This document shows, piece after piece, positions 37,664 through 47,527 of a DNA stretch of 64,000 bases. Every line of letters starts with the position of its first letter. The first letter of the stretch is position 1. A program made the translations under genes and the position numbers. The DNA is from an uncultured Oscillibacter sp. Its GTDB lineage: Bacteria > Bacillota > Clostridia > Oscillospirales > Oscillospiraceae. The DNA is taken from positions 16,708 through 80,707 of the forward strand of contig CANAWG010000015.1 of the NCBI GenBank assembly GCA_947365245.1, in the 5' to 3' direction. The notes beneath the pieces are model-generated. The model had not been told where the DNA came from and ran no database searches. It saw only the letters and a list, made by a program, of their open reading frames with translations.

Positions 37664-38305
37664 ATGCTGCTATTTGACCTGGACGGCACCCTCATCGACT
37701 CCAACCGCGTCTGGAAAGACGTGGACCGGGAGTTTCTGGCCCGGCGGGGTCTGCCCTATACCCGGGCCTACTACGAGGGCGTGGCCCACACCATCTTTCC
37801 CCTGGCAGCCAAGTTCACCAAGGAGTTCTGCCATCTGCCGGAGTCCTGCGAGGAGATCATGGCGGAGTGGATGGTGCTGGCCAAGGACGCCTACGCCCAC
37901 GTGCCGGTGAAGCCCGGCGTCCGGGCCTATCTCAAGCAGTGCAAAGCCGAGGGGCGGCGGATGGCGGTGGTGACCTCCAGCGTGCCGGAGCACTGCCACC
38001 TGGCCCTGGAGAAGCTGGACCTCTCGAAATACTTCGAGCGGATCAACTTCGCCCAGGACTTAGGCATGGACAAGAAGCTGCCGGACGTGTGGCTGGCGGC
38101 GGCGAAGGTCCACGGCGTCCGGCCGGAGGACTGCACCGTGTTCGACGACAGCCTGGCCGCCTGCAAGGGGGCCAGGGCCGCGAAAATGCGGGTGGTGGGC
38201 GTGTACGACAGCTTCTTCAACCACGACGAAAAAGAGATGCGGGGCTTCTGCGACGTGTATATCACGAGCTTTGAGGAGCTCCTCCTGCCGGAGCGGCGGA
38301 AATGA
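37664..38305 (+). CDS. HAD-family hydrolase
   Basis: MLLFDLDGTLIDSN..., VFDDSLAACKGARAAKMRVVGV. Confidence 0.93.
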   Translation: MLLFDLDGTLIDSNRVWKDVDREFLARRGLPYTRAYYEGVAHTIFPLAAKFTKEFCHLPESCEEIMAEWMVLAKDAYAHVPVKPGVRAYLKQCKAEGRRMAVVTSSVPEHCHLALEKLDLSKYFERINFAQDLGMDKKLPDVWLAAAKVHGVRPEDCTVFDDSLAACKGARAAKMRVVGVYDSFFNHDEKEMRGFCDVYITSFEELLLPERRK

Positions 38306-38922
38306 CCGCCGCCGTCTCCCTCCGGCAGGCCCTGGAGGACGCCCGGCAGGGCGGAGAGGTGCTGGAGTTACTGTCTTTCGACCACGCGGACGCCGAATCC
38401 CTGGACTTCTCGGACCTGACTTTCCGGCAGCTCTCCTTTCAAGCCTGCCATTTCACCGGATGCGACCTTGGCGGCGCGGCGTTCTACGACTGCGCCTTTT
38501 CCGGCTGTCAGTTCACATCGTGCCGCTTTCCCGTCAGCTACTGGAAGGCCTGCCGCCTCACCGGCTGCAAGGCCGACGGCGGCGACTTCCGCCGCGGCCG
38601 GTTCAAGGACTGTACCTTTCAGGCGTGCGTCCTCCGCTACGCCAACTTCGCCAATACCGTCTGGGAGCGGTGCACTCTGTCATCGTGCAATCTCACGGAG
38701 TCCTCCCTGTCGGAGTGCAGGCTCTCCAAAACCATTCTCCAATCCGTGGACCTCACCGGCGCGGAGCTGTTCCGCACGCCCCTCAAGGGCATGGACCTCT
38801 CCTCCTGCACCCTGGACCGGGTGTCCCTGTCGGAGACCTGCGCCGAGCTGAGAGGCGCGAAGCTCCACGCCGGCCAGGCCGCCGTAGTGGCCCGGATCCT
38901 GGGAATTGAGATCGTCCCATGA
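38302..38922 (+). CDS. Pentapeptide-repeat protein
   Basis: 206 aa, repeated A(D/N)LxX-type units (SLDFSDLTFRQLSFQACHFTGCDLGGAAFYDCAFSGC...). Confidence 0.85.
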   Translation: MTAAVSLRQALEDARQGGEVLELLSFDHADAESLDFSDLTFRQLSFQACHFTGCDLGGAAFYDCAFSGCQFTSCRFPVSYWKACRLTGCKADGGDFRRGRFKDCTFQACVLRYANFANTVWERCTLSSCNLTESSLSECRLSKTILQSVDLTGAELFRTPLKGMDLSSCTLDRVSLSETCAELRGAKLHAGQAAVVARILGIEIVP

Positions 38923-38927
38923 AAAAA

Positions 38928-38955
38928 GCGCGCCCCCGTCGGGGGCGCGCTTCCT
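38928..38955. terminator. Terminator between pentapeptide gene and pcrA
   Basis: AAGCGCGCCCCCGTCGGGGGCGCGCTT. Confidence 0.8.
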
Positions 38956-38959
38956 GTCT

Positions 38960-41440
38960 TTACAGCTTTTTCATGTGGCTTCCGGCGAACTTCAGCATCA
39001 GCCGCTTGGGCTTTTCCGCCCCCTGGAACTGGACGGTGACCATGGCGTCGCCGGACATGGGCTTGACCTCCAGCACCGTCCCCTGGCCGAAGGCGGTGTG
39101 CTCCACCTGATCCCCGGGCTGAAGCTCCAGCATGGGCGCGGAGACGCCGCCCCGGGTTGCCGCCGGGCGCTGGGGCGCGGCCTTGGCCGCCGTCTCCCGG
39201 TAGGAGCGGACCGCGCCGCCGGCCGTTCTGCCGCCGTAGCCGCCGTAATTGGACGCGCCGCCGTAGGAGACCGTCCCGCCGTCCCAGCCGCCGCCGGAGG
39301 GCCGCTCCTCTTCGCCGCCGAAGCGGGGTTCGGGCTTTCCCTCCCAGCGCATATTCTCCTCCGGGATTTCGTCCAGAAACCGGGAGGAGCGATTGCTGCT
39401 GGTGCGGCCGTACAGCATCCGCTGGCGGGCGTTGGTCATGGTCAGGTGCTCCTTGGCCCGGGTCATGGCCACGTAGCAGAGCCGCCGCTCCTCCTCCAGC
39501 TCCTCCTGGTCGTACTGGGCGGAGCTGCCGGGGAAGATCCCCTCCTCCATGCCCACCACGTAGACCAGGGGGAACTCCAGTCCCTTGGCGGAGTGGATCG
39601 TCATCATGGTGACGCAGTCGTCCCCGCCCTCCAGGGAGTCCAGGTCCGTGTACAGGGCGATCTCGTTCAAAAAGCCGGAGAGGGTGGCGTCCTCCGGGTC
39701 CCGCTCTAAAAAGCCCAGGATGTTGGATTTCAGCTCCTCCACGTTCTCAATGCGGCCCCGGCTCTCCACGTCGTTCTTCTCCTCCAGGGCCTTAACATAG
39801 CCGCTTTGGTCGCACACGGCGTCGTAGAACTCCGGCAGGGCCAGCTCCGCCCCCTGGCGGCGGAGACCGTCGATGAGGTCGGCGAATTTTAAGAGCTTGG
39901 CCTTAGCGGCTTTCAGCTCCGGGAAGAGGTCCGCGTTGCGGATGATCTCGTACAGCGAGGCCCCCTGGGCCGCCGCCAGGTCCGCCACCTTGTCCATGGT
40001 GGTGGCGCCGATGCCCCGGGCGGGGCTGTTGACGATCCGCCGCAGCCGCAGGTCGTCCAGGGGGTTGTTCAAAACGCACAGGTACGCCAGCATGTCCTTG
40101 ACCTCCGCCCGGTCAAAGAACTTCATGCCCCCCACCACCTTGTAGGGCACGCCGTTGCGGCGCATGGCGTACTCCAGGGCGTTGGACTGGGCGTTCATGC
40201 GGTAGAGCACCGCGGCGTCCCGGAACCTCCGCCCCCGGTTCACCGCCATCATGATGTCCCCCACCACGAAGTTGGCCTCGTCGCTCTCGCTGAAGGTGGT
40301 CTTGACGGAGACGGTCTCGCCGCTGCCGTTGTCCGTCCACAGCGTCTTGCCCTTGCGGCCCTGGTTGTTGCGGATGACGGCGTTGGCGGCGTCCAGAATG
40401 TTCTGGGTGGAGCGGTAATTCTGCTCCAGGCGGATCACCCGGGCGTTCTTGTACTGCTTTTCAAAGCTGAGGATGTTCTCGATGTTAGCCCCCCGGAAGC
40501 GGTAGATGGACTGGTCGTCGTCGCCCACCACGCAGAGGTTTTTCCGTCCCCCCGCCAGGAGGCTGGTCAAGAGGTACTGGAGGTGGTTGGTGTCCTGGTA
40601 CTCGTCCACCAGCACGTAGCGGAACTTGTTCTGGTAGTATTCCAGCACCTCCCGCTCCTGCCGCAGCAGCGTGACGGTGTGGTAGATGATGTCGTCAAAG
40701 TCCATGGCGTTGGCGGAGCGGAGCCGCTTGGCGTAGGCGTCGTAGACCTTAGCCACCCGGCTGAGCTTCCAGTCCGCCTCGCCGCTGTGCTTGGCGGCGA
40801 AGTCCTCCGGGCTCTCGTACTTGTCCTTGGCGCTGCTGATGATGGTGAGGACGCTCTTGGGGGGGAACGCCTTCTCGTCCAGGTTCAGCTCCTTGATGAT
40901 ATCCCGCAGAACCCGCTTGGAGTCGTCGGTGTCGTAGATGGTAAAGTTCTTGTCAAAGCCGATGCGGTCGGCGTCCCGCCGCAGGATGCGGACGCAGGCG
41001 GAGTGGAACGTGGATGCCCAGACGTCGTTAGCAGCAGGCCCCAGACGGGCCGCCAGGCGGTCTTTCAGCTCCCCCGCCGCCTTGTTGGTGAACGTGATGG
41101 CGATGATCTCCCAGGGGCGGGGCACGTCCACGGCGCACAGGCGGCGGGCCCGGTCGATCTCCAATGCCTCCGGCTGCTCCGGAAAATTCTCCAGAAAGGC
41201 CAGGTCCTCCTCCGCGGCCCACTCCGGCACCTCCTCGCAGTCGCTGCCCCGGCCGTAGGTCAGGAGATTGTAGATCCGCTGGATCAGCACCGTGGTCTTG
41301 CCGCTGCCGGCCCCCGCCAGCAGCAGCAGCGGCCCCTCCGTCGCCATGGCGGCCTGGCGCTGCATGGGGTTCAGCCGCCGCAGGTCCCGGGCGATGACCG
41401 CCCGCCGGGCGGCGATGTAGCGTTCGTTGAAATCAGTCAT
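38960..41440 (-). CDS. pcrA: ATP-dependent DNA helicase PcrA/UvrD
   Basis: 826 aa SF1 helicase: LAGAGSGKTTVLIQRI, DEYQDTNHLQY, QNYRSTQNIL. Confidence 0.96.
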   Translation of the reverse strand: MTDFNERYIAARRAVIARDLRRLNPMQRQAAMATEGPLLLLAGAGSGKTTVLIQRIYNLLTYGRGSDCEEVPEWAAEEDLAFLENFPEQPEALEIDRARRLCAVDVPRPWEIIAITFTNKAAGELKDRLAARLGPAANDVWASTFHSACVRILRRDADRIGFDKNFTIYDTDDSKRVLRDIIKELNLDEKAFPPKSVLTIISSAKDKYESPEDFAAKHSGEADWKLSRVAKVYDAYAKRLRSANAMDFDDIIYHTVTLLRQEREVLEYYQNKFRYVLVDEYQDTNHLQYLLTSLLAGGRKNLCVVGDDDQSIYRFRGANIENILSFEKQYKNARVIRLEQNYRSTQNILDAANAVIRNNQGRKGKTLWTDNGSGETVSVKTTFSESDEANFVVGDIMMAVNRGRRFRDAAVLYRMNAQSNALEYAMRRNGVPYKVVGGMKFFDRAEVKDMLAYLCVLNNPLDDLRLRRIVNSPARGIGATTMDKVADLAAAQGASLYEIIRNADLFPELKAAKAKLLKFADLIDGLRRQGAELALPEFYDAVCDQSGYVKALEEKNDVESRGRIENVEELKSNILGFLERDPEDATLSGFLNEIALYTDLDSLEGGDDCVTMMTIHSAKGLEFPLVYVVGMEEGIFPGSSAQYDQEELEEERRLCYVAMTRAKEHLTMTNARQRMLYGRTSSNRSSRFLDEIPEENMRWEGKPEPRFGGEEERPSGGGWDGGTVSYGGASNYGGYGGRTAGGAVRSYRETAAKAAPQRPAATRGGVSAPMLELQPGDQVEHTAFGQGTVLEVKPMSGDAMVTVQFQGAEKPKRLMLKFAGSHMKKL

Positions 41441-41527
41441 ATATTCACCAGTTTCCCTTATATTCTCCTCCCTATTTTAGGACAAAACCCCGCCCAGGTC
41501 AACCGTGGTTTTCCCGGTTGGCGCGGG

Positions 41528-41572
41528 ACAAAAGAGGAGCCATCCTCCTGGATGGCTCCTCTTTTTACCTGA
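41528..41572. terminator. Terminator after etfA
   Basis: AAAAGAGGAGCCATCCTCCTGGATGGCTCCTCTTTTT. Confidence 0.8.
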
Positions 41573-41581
41573 AAAGGGATC

Positions 41582-42721
41582 TTACTTCGCGGCCTTGGCG
41601 GCCCGGATGGCCTCGGTCAGCATGGGGGTGACCTTGAAGAGGTCGCCGCAGATGCCGTAGTCGGCGATCTCGAAGATGGGGGCGGTGTCGTTCTTGTTCA
41701 CCGCGATGATGCACTCGGAGTCCTGCATGCCGGCCTTGTGCTGGATGGCGCCGGAGATGCCCAGGGCGATGTACACCTTGGGATGCACGGTCTTGCCGGT
41801 CTGGCCCACCTGGTGGTCGGCGCTGAGCCAGCCGGAGTCGATGGTGGCGCGGCTGCCGCCGACAACGCCGCCCAGCTCCGCCGCCAGCTCCTCAGCCAGC
41901 TTGATGCCGCCCTCGACATCCTTGCTGATGCCGCGGCCGACGGAGACGATGAAGTCCGCGCCGATCAGGTCCACCAGCTTCTTGGCGGCCTTGACCACCT
42001 CGGTGACCTCGGTGTGGATGTCCTCCTTGCTCAGGGTGAAAGCGGGCTTCTCGATGACGCAGGCGTCGGCCTTGGCCTGATCGAAAGCGTTCTTCTTCAT
42101 AACGCCGGGACGCACCGTGGCCATGCAGGGACGGAAGCGGGGGCAGATGATGGAGGCCATCAGATGGCCGCCGAACGCGGGACGGGTCATCTTCAGGTCC
42201 CGGGAGACGTCGCGCTTCTCGCCCAGCACCATGGCGGTGCCGACCTTCTCGATCTTGTCCTCGGGCAGCGTGGAGGCCTCCCGCAGGAAGTCCTTGTAGG
42301 TGCTCATCTCCACGTCCAGGTGGGTGCAGTCGGCGCACAGGCCGGTGTGCAGGCGGGCCGCGCAGCGGGGCGCCAGGTCACGGCCGATGTTGGTGGCGCC
42401 GATCAGGAACGCCTCGGGCTTCTTGTCCTCGATGACGTCGCAGATGACCTTGGTGTAGGCGTCGGTGTTGTACACGGCCAGCAGGGGATCCTGGCAGACC
42501 AGGACCTTGTCGGCGCCGTAGCCGCCCAGCTCCTTGGCGGCGGCCTCGATGCCCTCGCCGCCCAGCAGCAGTCCGCACAGGTCCACGCCCAGCTCGTTGG
42601 CCAGGTCACGGCCCTTGGAAATCAGCTCGAAATCGGTGGGCATCAGCTTGCCCTCGCGCTGCTCGCAGAACACCCATACATCCTTGAAAGCAGCGATATC
42701 CGCGCTATTGAAATTAGACAT
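41582..42721 (-). CDS. etfA: Electron transfer flavoprotein subunit alpha
   Basis: 379 aa, C-terminal FAD-binding VVGGSRATIDSGWLSADHQVGQTGKTVHPKVYIALGISGAIQH. Confidence 0.95.
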   Translation of the reverse strand: MSNFNSADIAAFKDVWVFCEQREGKLMPTDFELISKGRDLANELGVDLCGLLLGGEGIEAAAKELGGYGADKVLVCQDPLLAVYNTDAYTKVICDVIEDKKPEAFLIGATNIGRDLAPRCAARLHTGLCADCTHLDVEMSTYKDFLREASTLPEDKIEKVGTAMVLGEKRDVSRDLKMTRPAFGGHLMASIICPRFRPCMATVRPGVMKKNAFDQAKADACVIEKPAFTLSKEDIHTEVTEVVKAAKKLVDLIGADFIVSVGRGISKDVEGGIKLAEELAAELGGVVGGSRATIDSGWLSADHQVGQTGKTVHPKVYIALGISGAIQHKAGMQDSECIIAVNKNDTAPIFEIADYGICGDLFKVTPMLTEAIRAAKAAK

Positions 42722-42740
42722 AATCTTTTTATCCCCTTTC

Positions 42741-43541
42741 TCAGATGATGTGCTTCTTGGCCAAGATCCCGGCCAGCTGCTCGCAGGTAGCCTTGTCAGC
42801 GCCCTCCAACATCATGCCGGCGCCCTTCTGGGGAGGCGTGAAAGAGGTCAGAATGTTGGTGGGAGAGCCGCTGAGGCCGATGGTGCTCTTGTCGATCAGG
42901 GGATCGTCCTTCAACGCCTCGTAGTCGAACGTGGTCAGGGGCTTGCTGTAGGCCTCGAACACGCCGCCGACGCTCATGTAACGGGGCTCGTTGAGCTCCT
43001 TGATGCAGGTGATCAGGCAGGGAGTTTGGGTCTTGATGGTCATGTAGCCGTCCTCCAGCATCCGGCGGACGGTGACGGTGTTGCCGTCTTTCTGGATGTC
43101 GGCGGCGTAGGTGATCTGGGGCAGGTGCAGCTTCTCCGCCATCTGGGGACCCACCTGGGCGGTGTCGCCGTCGATGGCCTGGCGGCCGCACATCACGATG
43201 TCGTCCTTCTCCACGCCGATGCGGTTGACCGCGGCGGCGATAATCTGGGAGGTGGCGTAGGTGTCGGAGCCGCCGAACTCACGGGCGGAGACCAGAACGG
43301 CCTCGTCGGCGCCCATGGCCAGGGCCTCCCGGAGCATACCGGCGGCCGGGGGCGGGCCCATGGTGACCACGACGACCTTGCAGCCGGTGGCGTCCTTCAT
43401 CTTCAGGGCGGCCTCCAGGGCGTTCATGTCGTCGGGGTTGGTGATGGTCTGCATGGAAGCACGGTTCAGCGTACCATCGGGATTCACAGCGACCTTGCCG
43501 GAGGTATCGGGAACCTGCTTAATAGAAACAATAATTTTCAT
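42741..43541 (-). CDS. etfB: Electron transfer flavoprotein subunit beta
   Basis: 266 aa, MKIIVSIKQVPDTSGKVAVNPDGTLNR..., CGRQAIDGDTAQVGP. Confidence 0.95.
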   Translation of the reverse strand: MKIIVSIKQVPDTSGKVAVNPDGTLNRASMQTITNPDDMNALEAALKMKDATGCKVVVVTMGPPPAAGMLREALAMGADEAVLVSAREFGGSDTYATSQIIAAAVNRIGVEKDDIVMCGRQAIDGDTAQVGPQMAEKLHLPQITYAADIQKDGNTVTVRRMLEDGYMTIKTQTPCLITCIKELNEPRYMSVGGVFEAYSKPLTTFDYEALKDDPLIDKSTIGLSGSPTNILTSFTPPQKGAGMMLEGADKATCEQLAGILAKKHII

Positions 43542-43561
43542 TTTACCTTCTACCTCCTGTC

Positions 43562-44707
43562 TTATTTCACGCCCAGATGGCTGGAAATGACCATGCGCTG
43601 GACTTCGGATGTGCCCTCATAGATCTCGGTGATCTTGGCGTCGCGCATCATGCGCTCCACGGGATACTCACGGGTGTAGCCATAGCCGCCGAACAGCTGC
43701 ACGGCACGGCGGGTGACGTCGGAAGCGGCCTCGGCGGCGAAGAGCTTGGCCATGGAGGCGTCCATGGAGTAGTCCTCGTGGAGCTGCTTCTTCATGGCGG
43801 CGGCGTAGACTAAGTACTGAGCGGCCTGCATACGGCAGTGCATGTCGGCCAGCTGGAACTGGGTGTTCTGGAACTGGCTCAGGCGGCGGCCGAACTGCAC
43901 GCGCTCCTTAGTGTACTTCACGGCCTCGTTGACAGCGCCCTCGCCCAGGCCCAGGGCCTGGGAGGCAATGCCGATGCGGCCGCCGTCCAGGGTCATCATG
44001 GCGATCTTGAAGCCCTTGCCCTCTTTGCCCAGCAGGTTCTCCTTGGGAACGACGCAGTCCTCAAAGATCAGATCGCAGGTGGAGGAGCCGCGGATGCCCA
44101 TCTTTTTCTCGTGCTTGCCGGTGGAGAAGCCGGGGAAGCTCTTCTCCACGATGAAAGCGGAGATGCCGTGGTTGCCGGCCTTCTTGTCGGTCATGGCGAA
44201 GACCACGAACGTGTCGGCCACGTTGCCGTTGGTGATGAAGCACTTGGAGCCGTTGAGCACCCAGTCGCCGTTCTCGTTCTTCACGGCGGTGGTCTGCTGG
44301 CCGGAGGCGTCGGTGCCGGCGTTGGGCTCGGTCAGGCCGAACGCGCCGATCTTGCGGCCGGAGCACAGGTCGGGCAGATACTTCTTCTTCTGCTCCTCGG
44401 TGCCGTGCTCAAAGATGGGGGCGCAGCAGAGGGACGTGTGGGCGGACACGATGACGGCGGTGGTGCCGCACACCTTGGCCAGCTCCTCCACGCACATGGC
44501 ATAGGAGAGGACGTCGCCGCCGGCGCCGCCGTACTCCTTGGGGAAGTAGATGCCCATCATCCCAAGCTTTGCCATCTTCTTGACGGTCTCCATGGGGAAC
44601 TCCTCGGTCTCGTCGACCTCCTCCGCCAGGGGCTTTACTTCGTTCTCGGCGAACTCACGGTACATCTTACGGAGCATCAGCTGCTCATTTGTCAGATGAA
44701 AATCCAT
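43562..44707 (-). CDS. bcd: Acyl-CoA (butyryl-CoA) dehydrogenase
   Basis: 381 aa, MDFHLTNEQLMLRKMYREFAENEVKPLAEEVDETEEFP..., next to etfBA and hbd. Confidence 0.93.
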   Translation of the reverse strand: MDFHLTNEQLMLRKMYREFAENEVKPLAEEVDETEEFPMETVKKMAKLGMMGIYFPKEYGGAGGDVLSYAMCVEELAKVCGTTAVIVSAHTSLCCAPIFEHGTEEQKKKYLPDLCSGRKIGAFGLTEPNAGTDASGQQTTAVKNENGDWVLNGSKCFITNGNVADTFVVFAMTDKKAGNHGISAFIVEKSFPGFSTGKHEKKMGIRGSSTCDLIFEDCVVPKENLLGKEGKGFKIAMMTLDGGRIGIASQALGLGEGAVNEAVKYTKERVQFGRRLSQFQNTQFQLADMHCRMQAAQYLVYAAAMKKQLHEDYSMDASMAKLFAAEAASDVTRRAVQLFGGYGYTREYPVERMMRDAKITEIYEGTSEVQRMVISSHLGVK

Positions 44708-44733
44708 ACCTCAATACTCCTTTCCTGTCCGGT

Positions 44734-45570
44734 TTACTTGGAATAATCAAAGAAGCCCTTGCCGGTCTTGCGGCCCAGCTCGCCGGCGCGCACCTTCTTG
44801 CGCAGCAGGAGGCTGGCGCGGTACTTGGGATCGCCGGTCTCGTTGTACAGCGTCTCCATGATGGCAAGGCAGACATCCAGGCCGATCAGGTCGCCCAGGG
44901 CCAGGGGGCCCATGGGATGGTTGGCGCCCAGCTTCATGGCGGTGTCGATGCCCTCGGCGCTGGCCACGCCGGTATCCAGCAGGTCGGCGGCCTCGTTAAT
45001 CATGGGGATCAGGATCTTGTTGACCACAAAGCCGGGGGCCTCGTTGACCTCCACGGGCTCCTTGCCGATCTCCTTGGACAGGTTCCAGATCACGTCAAAG
45101 GTCTCCTGGGTGGTCTTGGCGCCCCGGATGATCTCCACCAGCTTCATGCTGGGAACGGGATTGAAAAAGTGCATACCGATGACGGGGTGGCTGAGGCCAT
45201 TGGCCATCTCGGTGATGGACAGAGAGGAGGTGTTGGAGGCGAAGATGGCCTCGGGCTTGCACATGCCGTCCAGCTCGGTGAGCAGGGCTTTCTTCGTGGC
45301 CATATCCTCCTTGACGCACTCGATGATCAGGTCGGCGTCGGCACAGGCAGACTTCTCCTCCACCAGGACGTTGGCCATCAGAGCGTCGGCCGCGGCCTGC
45401 TCCATCTTGCCCTTCTCGACCCGCTTCTGGAGAGAGGCGGCCAGCTTGTCCTTGTGCTTCTGAGCAGAGGCCACAGAGCTGGCGTACATCAGGGCGGTGT
45501 GGCCCTTTGCCGCAAAGACCTGAGCGATGCCGCTGCCCATAGTGCCGGCGCCAAAAATTGCTACCTTCAT
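44734..45570 (-). CDS. hbd: 3-hydroxybutyryl-CoA dehydrogenase
   Basis: 278 aa, VAIFGAGTMGSGIAQVFAAKGH..., HFFNPVPSMKLVEIIRG. Confidence 0.94.
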   Translation of the reverse strand: MKVAIFGAGTMGSGIAQVFAAKGHTALMYASSVASAQKHKDKLAASLQKRVEKGKMEQAAADALMANVLVEEKSACADADLIIECVKEDMATKKALLTELDGMCKPEAIFASNTSSLSITEMANGLSHPVIGMHFFNPVPSMKLVEIIRGAKTTQETFDVIWNLSKEIGKEPVEVNEAPGFVVNKILIPMINEAADLLDTGVASAEGIDTAMKLGANHPMGPLALGDLIGLDVCLAIMETLYNETGDPKYRASLLLRKKVRAGELGRKTGKGFFDYSK

Positions 45571-45940
45571 GATTGTTCCTCCTGTTATAAAAATTTTTGT
45601 GCTTCGATTTTCTGTGGAGCGTGCGGGATTTACCGAGTCCGTTCAGCCCGCGGAAAATCGCAGTAAACCCGCACTTTGCCAATTTACTGACAATGTTATT
45701 ATAGGGATGCCGGCGGCAATTATCAAGTGGAAAATCGAGTGATTCCACCCCCTTTTCCGCTTTTTTACATTTCACACAAATTACTCCGAAAAATTTATGC
45801 AATTTTGTGAATTGATTAACATAATCCCTCTTCCGCGCCCCGCGGAAAAGGCATTTACATGGCCCATTTCCTGTGATACAATGGCGGGGTGCACACAACA
45901 CCTTGTGGTTGATATTTCTATGTTCCAGGAGGAGCTTTCC

Positions 45941-46984
45941 ATGCGGATGCGGAAGAAAAAGAACCTGATCCCCCGGATGGAGCGGTGCGGAGACCGCCTG
46001 ATCCAAAACCCCTACGACCGCTGGGGCCGCTGGCGGGAGCTGATGCCCCGGGCCCGGGAGCTGCGGCTGGAGCTGGGCTGCGGCAAGGGCCGCTTCACCG
46101 CCGGCACGGCGGCGGCAGAGCGGGACGTCCTCTTCATCGCCGTGGAGCGGGTGCCGGACGCCATGGTGGTGGCCATGGAGCGGTGCGCGGCCGCGGGGCT
46201 CGACAACGTCTACTTCATCGACGCCAACGCCGACCAGCTGCCTTTCTTCTTCGCCCCCGGCGAGGCGGACCGGATCTACATCAACTTCTGCGACCCCTGG
46301 CCCAGCGGCCGCCACGCCAAGCGCCGCCTGACCCACGGGAGCTTTTTGAAGCTCTACCGCCAGGTGCTGAGGGAGGGCGGCGAGATCCACTTCAAAACCG
46401 ACAACCAGGGCCTCTTTGACTTCTCCGTGGAGGAGATTCCCCAGTTCGGCTTCACCCTGTCGGAGGTCACCCGAGACCTCCACGAACACGGCCCCGTGGG
46501 GGTCATGACGGACTACGAGGCCAAATTCCATGAGCTGGGCCAGCCCATCTGCCGCCTGGTGGGCACCATGGTCCCCTGGGAGGAGACGTTCCCCACCGAC
46601 ATCCGGCGATTGCGGGAGCGGTGGCTGGACGCTTTCACCGAGGGCGTCCCCGAGGCGGACCTGGGCAGACACGTGCTGGCGGACGGGAACTACCTCTGGC
46701 ACGCCTTCTCCTGGAAACTGGTGCCCTGCCTGGAGGGAGAGGCCGCCCAAAGGGCCCTGGCGGAGACGCCGGACAGCGGCCTCTATTTATTTTATAATGA
46801 GTATCCCCCCCAGGGGGCGTCCCGGGTGCGGCCCATCTCCAAGGCGGAGGCCCTGTCCATGGAGCCGCCGGAGACGATGGCCGGGGCGGACTGGTATCTG
46901 GTGGACCGGGACTTCACCTGGACCTACGCCCACACCCACGAGGCCCAGTGCGGCCCCTACTTCTGCCGCCCGGCGGAGAGCTGA
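45941..46984 (+). CDS. trmB: tRNA (guanine-N7-)-methyltransferase with C-terminal DUF4275-like extension
   Basis: LELGCGKGRFT, YINFCDPWPSGRHAKRRLTH; about 130-aa C-terminal tail NYLWHAFSWKLVPCLEGEAAQRA...DRDFTWTYAHTHEAQCGPYF. Confidence 0.88.
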   Translation: MRMRKKKNLIPRMERCGDRLIQNPYDRWGRWRELMPRARELRLELGCGKGRFTAGTAAAERDVLFIAVERVPDAMVVAMERCAAAGLDNVYFIDANADQLPFFFAPGEADRIYINFCDPWPSGRHAKRRLTHGSFLKLYRQVLREGGEIHFKTDNQGLFDFSVEEIPQFGFTLSEVTRDLHEHGPVGVMTDYEAKFHELGQPICRLVGTMVPWEETFPTDIRRLRERWLDAFTEGVPEADLGRHVLADGNYLWHAFSWKLVPCLEGEAAQRALAETPDSGLYLFYNEYPPQGASRVRPISKAEALSMEPPETMAGADWYLVDRDFTWTYAHTHEAQCGPYFCRPAES

Positions 46985-47001
46985 CAATTTCAAAAGCCCA
47001 T

Positions 47002-47032
47002 CCAGGGCCGCGCGGAAGACCGCGCGGCCTTT
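47002..47032 (+). terminator. Terminator after trmB
   Basis: GGGCCGCGCGGAAGACCGCGCGGCCTTT. Confidence 0.65.
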
Positions 47033-47084
47033 CGCGTCTCCAAAAGCTGTAACAATTTTGATGATTTTGTTACCGCTTTGTGGT

Positions 47085-47130
47085 TGACATTTGTCTACCT
47101 TCCTGTTATGGTATAGGTAGACAGTTGTAT
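47085..47130 (+). promoter_or_regulatory. Promoter with BlaI-type operator
   Basis: TTGACATTTGTCTACCTTCCTGTTATGGTATAGGTAGACAGTTG: -35/-10 with dyad TGTCTACC...GGTAGACA. Confidence 0.65.
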
Positions 47131-47149
47131 ACCAAAGGAGGAGCGCACT

Positions 47150-47527
47150 ATGAAAATCAACCTCTCGGACAGCGAGTGGAAGCTGATGAACTGCCTGTGG
47201 AGCCGATCTCCCGGCACCATCACGGAGCTGACGGCGGCACTGAAGGCGGACACCGGCTGGAGCAAGAACACGGTCATCACCATGCTCTCCCGGCTGGAGG
47301 CCAAGGGGGCCGTCCGCCACGAGGAGGGGGCGCGGGCCAAGCACTACTTCCCCGCGGTCAGCCGGCGGGACGCCGCCCGGGCGGAGACGGAGAGCTTTTT
47401 GGGCAAGGTCTACGGCGGCAGCCTGGGGCTGATGATGAGCGCCATGGTGGAGAGCCGCCAGCTGACGGAGGCGGACATTGCGGAGCTGTCGGCGATTCTG
47501 GAGCAGGCGGGAGGGGAGACGACATGA
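47150..47527 (+). CDS. BlaI/MecI/CopY-family repressor
   Basis: 125 aa, LSDSEWKLMNCLWSRSPGTITELTAALKADTGWSKNTVITMLSRLEAKGAV. Confidence 0.94.
   Translation: MKINLSDSEWKLMNCLWSRSPGTITELTAALKADTGWSKNTVITMLSRLEAKGAVRHEEGARAKHYFPAVSRRDAARAETESFLGKVYGGSLGLMMSAMVESRQLTEADIAELSAILEQAGGETT

Noticed and set aside
38302-38922. Pentapeptide protein as a Qnr-type quinolone resistance gene
   Set aside because: Repeat fold is clear but there is no specific sequence evidence for Qnr; chromosomal context ordinary
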